Source of the DNA: Angiostrongylus vasorum | Taxonomy: Eukaryota; Nematoda; Chromadorea; Rhabditida; Metastrongylidae | Length of the DNA: 64,000 nucleotides | Assembly: GCA_018806985.1 (NCBI GenBank) | Contig: JADANN010000371.1 | Coordinates: forward strand, 1 to 64,000 | Direction of reading: 5' to 3' | Shown: in pieces, positions 63,448 through 64,000 of the stretch | How positions within the stretch are numbered: position 1 is the first letter of the stretch | Layout: every line of letters begins with the position of its first letter | Translations under genes and position numbers: made by a program | Notes under the pieces: model-generated | Database searches by the model: none | What the model saw: only the letters and a program-made list of their open reading frames with translations | Told to the model about the DNA's origin: nothing

Positions 63448-64000
63448 CATGTGCATGCTCACAACTAGAATTCAGCCCACGTTTTTCACCATCGCATTTC
63501 ATTTCTAACGGAAACTTACGCGCTATCGCATGTAACGCCTATGAATTTTATGATTGACTCCGCTATCAAGCGAAACAAGAAACATGGAATAGGAATGAAA
63601 ATGGAGATGTGCCGACACTGCCACCGTCTCCTTTTTTCTAGAGCTTTCCATAGACTACAAAAGCTTAATCGTAATTGATGTAGAATTCTGAATGTTCTCG
63701 GACAATGTTCTCAAAACCTTTAATCGTTATTACGATAGATAGTTTATCTCCAAACTCACAGCCGCACAAAAAATGTGGTGTGCGACAAATTAGGGGACTA
63801 ATAAAAATCAAGGACCATTAGAGCATCACTTAGCGATAAGTGTGAGAGTTCCCAGTCGATTCCTCGCCATTTAGACTTTAGGATAAAAGAGGAACGCTTA
63901 ATGACCTTAGTGAGGTTGCCCTTTCATCGCCCATCATTTCAGAAGGAATACAAAATTCAATATCGAAAACCAAGTAAACAATGGGTAAAATGGAAAGGTA
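63448..64000 (+). pseudogene. Penelope-like element P9, forward member, runs off the window
   Basis: Starts inside the N-terminal region (MNFMIDSAIKRNKKH, equivalent to DSAIRLNKKH in P2) and continues to HLDFRIKEERL, HRPSFQKEY and RKPSKQWVK, which precede the RT domain in other copies. Frameshifted. The RT and endonuclease would lie beyond the window edge. Confidence 0.75.

Noticed and set aside
1..64000. Bacterial features: operons, ribosome binding sites, CRISPR arrays, prophage
   Set aside because: The window has introns, SINEs, RTE and Penelope elements and no dense long frames. No regularly spaced repeats of CRISPR type were seen.

Overview
The window reads as a nuclear contig of a nematode. 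A strongylid of the hookworm type is my best guess, from three things: a short-exon secreted-protein gene with a TTTCAG-type trans-splice acceptor just before its ATG, RTE-clade retrotransposons with hookworm-like endonuclease/reverse-transcriptase proteins, and abundant Penelope-like elements (PLEs). It is AT-rich. I see no bacterial-style operon, tRNA, rRNA or CRISPR. Most of the 64 kb is repeats inserted into repeats, and only one host gene looks intact.

Layout. 1-3.75 kb is a segment that recurs, in the same orientation, at about 49.0-57.3 kb. It carries an RTE fragment and a decayed last exon of the secreted-protein family. 3.0-4.5 kb recurs at 20.4-21.9 kb. 4.0-5.8 kb holds PLE ends in opposite orientations. 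8.2-11.6 kb is a broken but nearly full-length RTE on the minus strand. 12.4-14.1 and 17.9-19.6 kb are the arms of an inverted repeat, with a minus-strand PLE (14.1-16.3 kb) at the inner edge of the left arm; a SINE with a 14-bp target duplication and a ribozyme-bearing PLE terminus lie inside that PLE. 22.7-28.2 and 42.3-48.8 kb are the arms of a much larger inverted duplication. Each arm carries one copy of a four-exon gene for a small secreted protein: the left copy is intact (226 residues), the right copy has a frameshift. The spacer contains the best PLE (29.67-33.29 kb, flanked by a 15-bp target duplication), a region without recognisable genes (34-40 kb) and an RTE (40.25-42.3 kb). 51.39-54.51 kb is another PLE, which split an RTE fragment and made an 11-bp target duplication. 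57.3-61.2 and 62.7-64 kb are further PLE composites, the last running off the window.

How the parts relate. The PLEs encode a Penelope-type reverse transcriptase (YIDD) fused to a C-terminal GIY-YIG endonuclease. Their termini carry small hammerhead-ribozyme-like modules with almost no helix III, the type known to cleave as dimers. Five loci show the same layout: an inverted 3' fragment directly left of a forward element. In one of them a target-site duplication encloses both parts, which points to one integration event. The secreted-protein family (one intact copy, one frameshifted copy, three relics of the last exon) has been moved around with these duplications; I do not recognise its function. 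The most interesting material is the set of ribozyme-bearing PLE composites, an inverted-repeat cassette with a ribozyme-like core at 38.7-38.9 kb, and the inverted pair of secreted-protein genes. All coordinates for repeat borders are by eye and may be off by tens of bases unless a target duplication fixes them.
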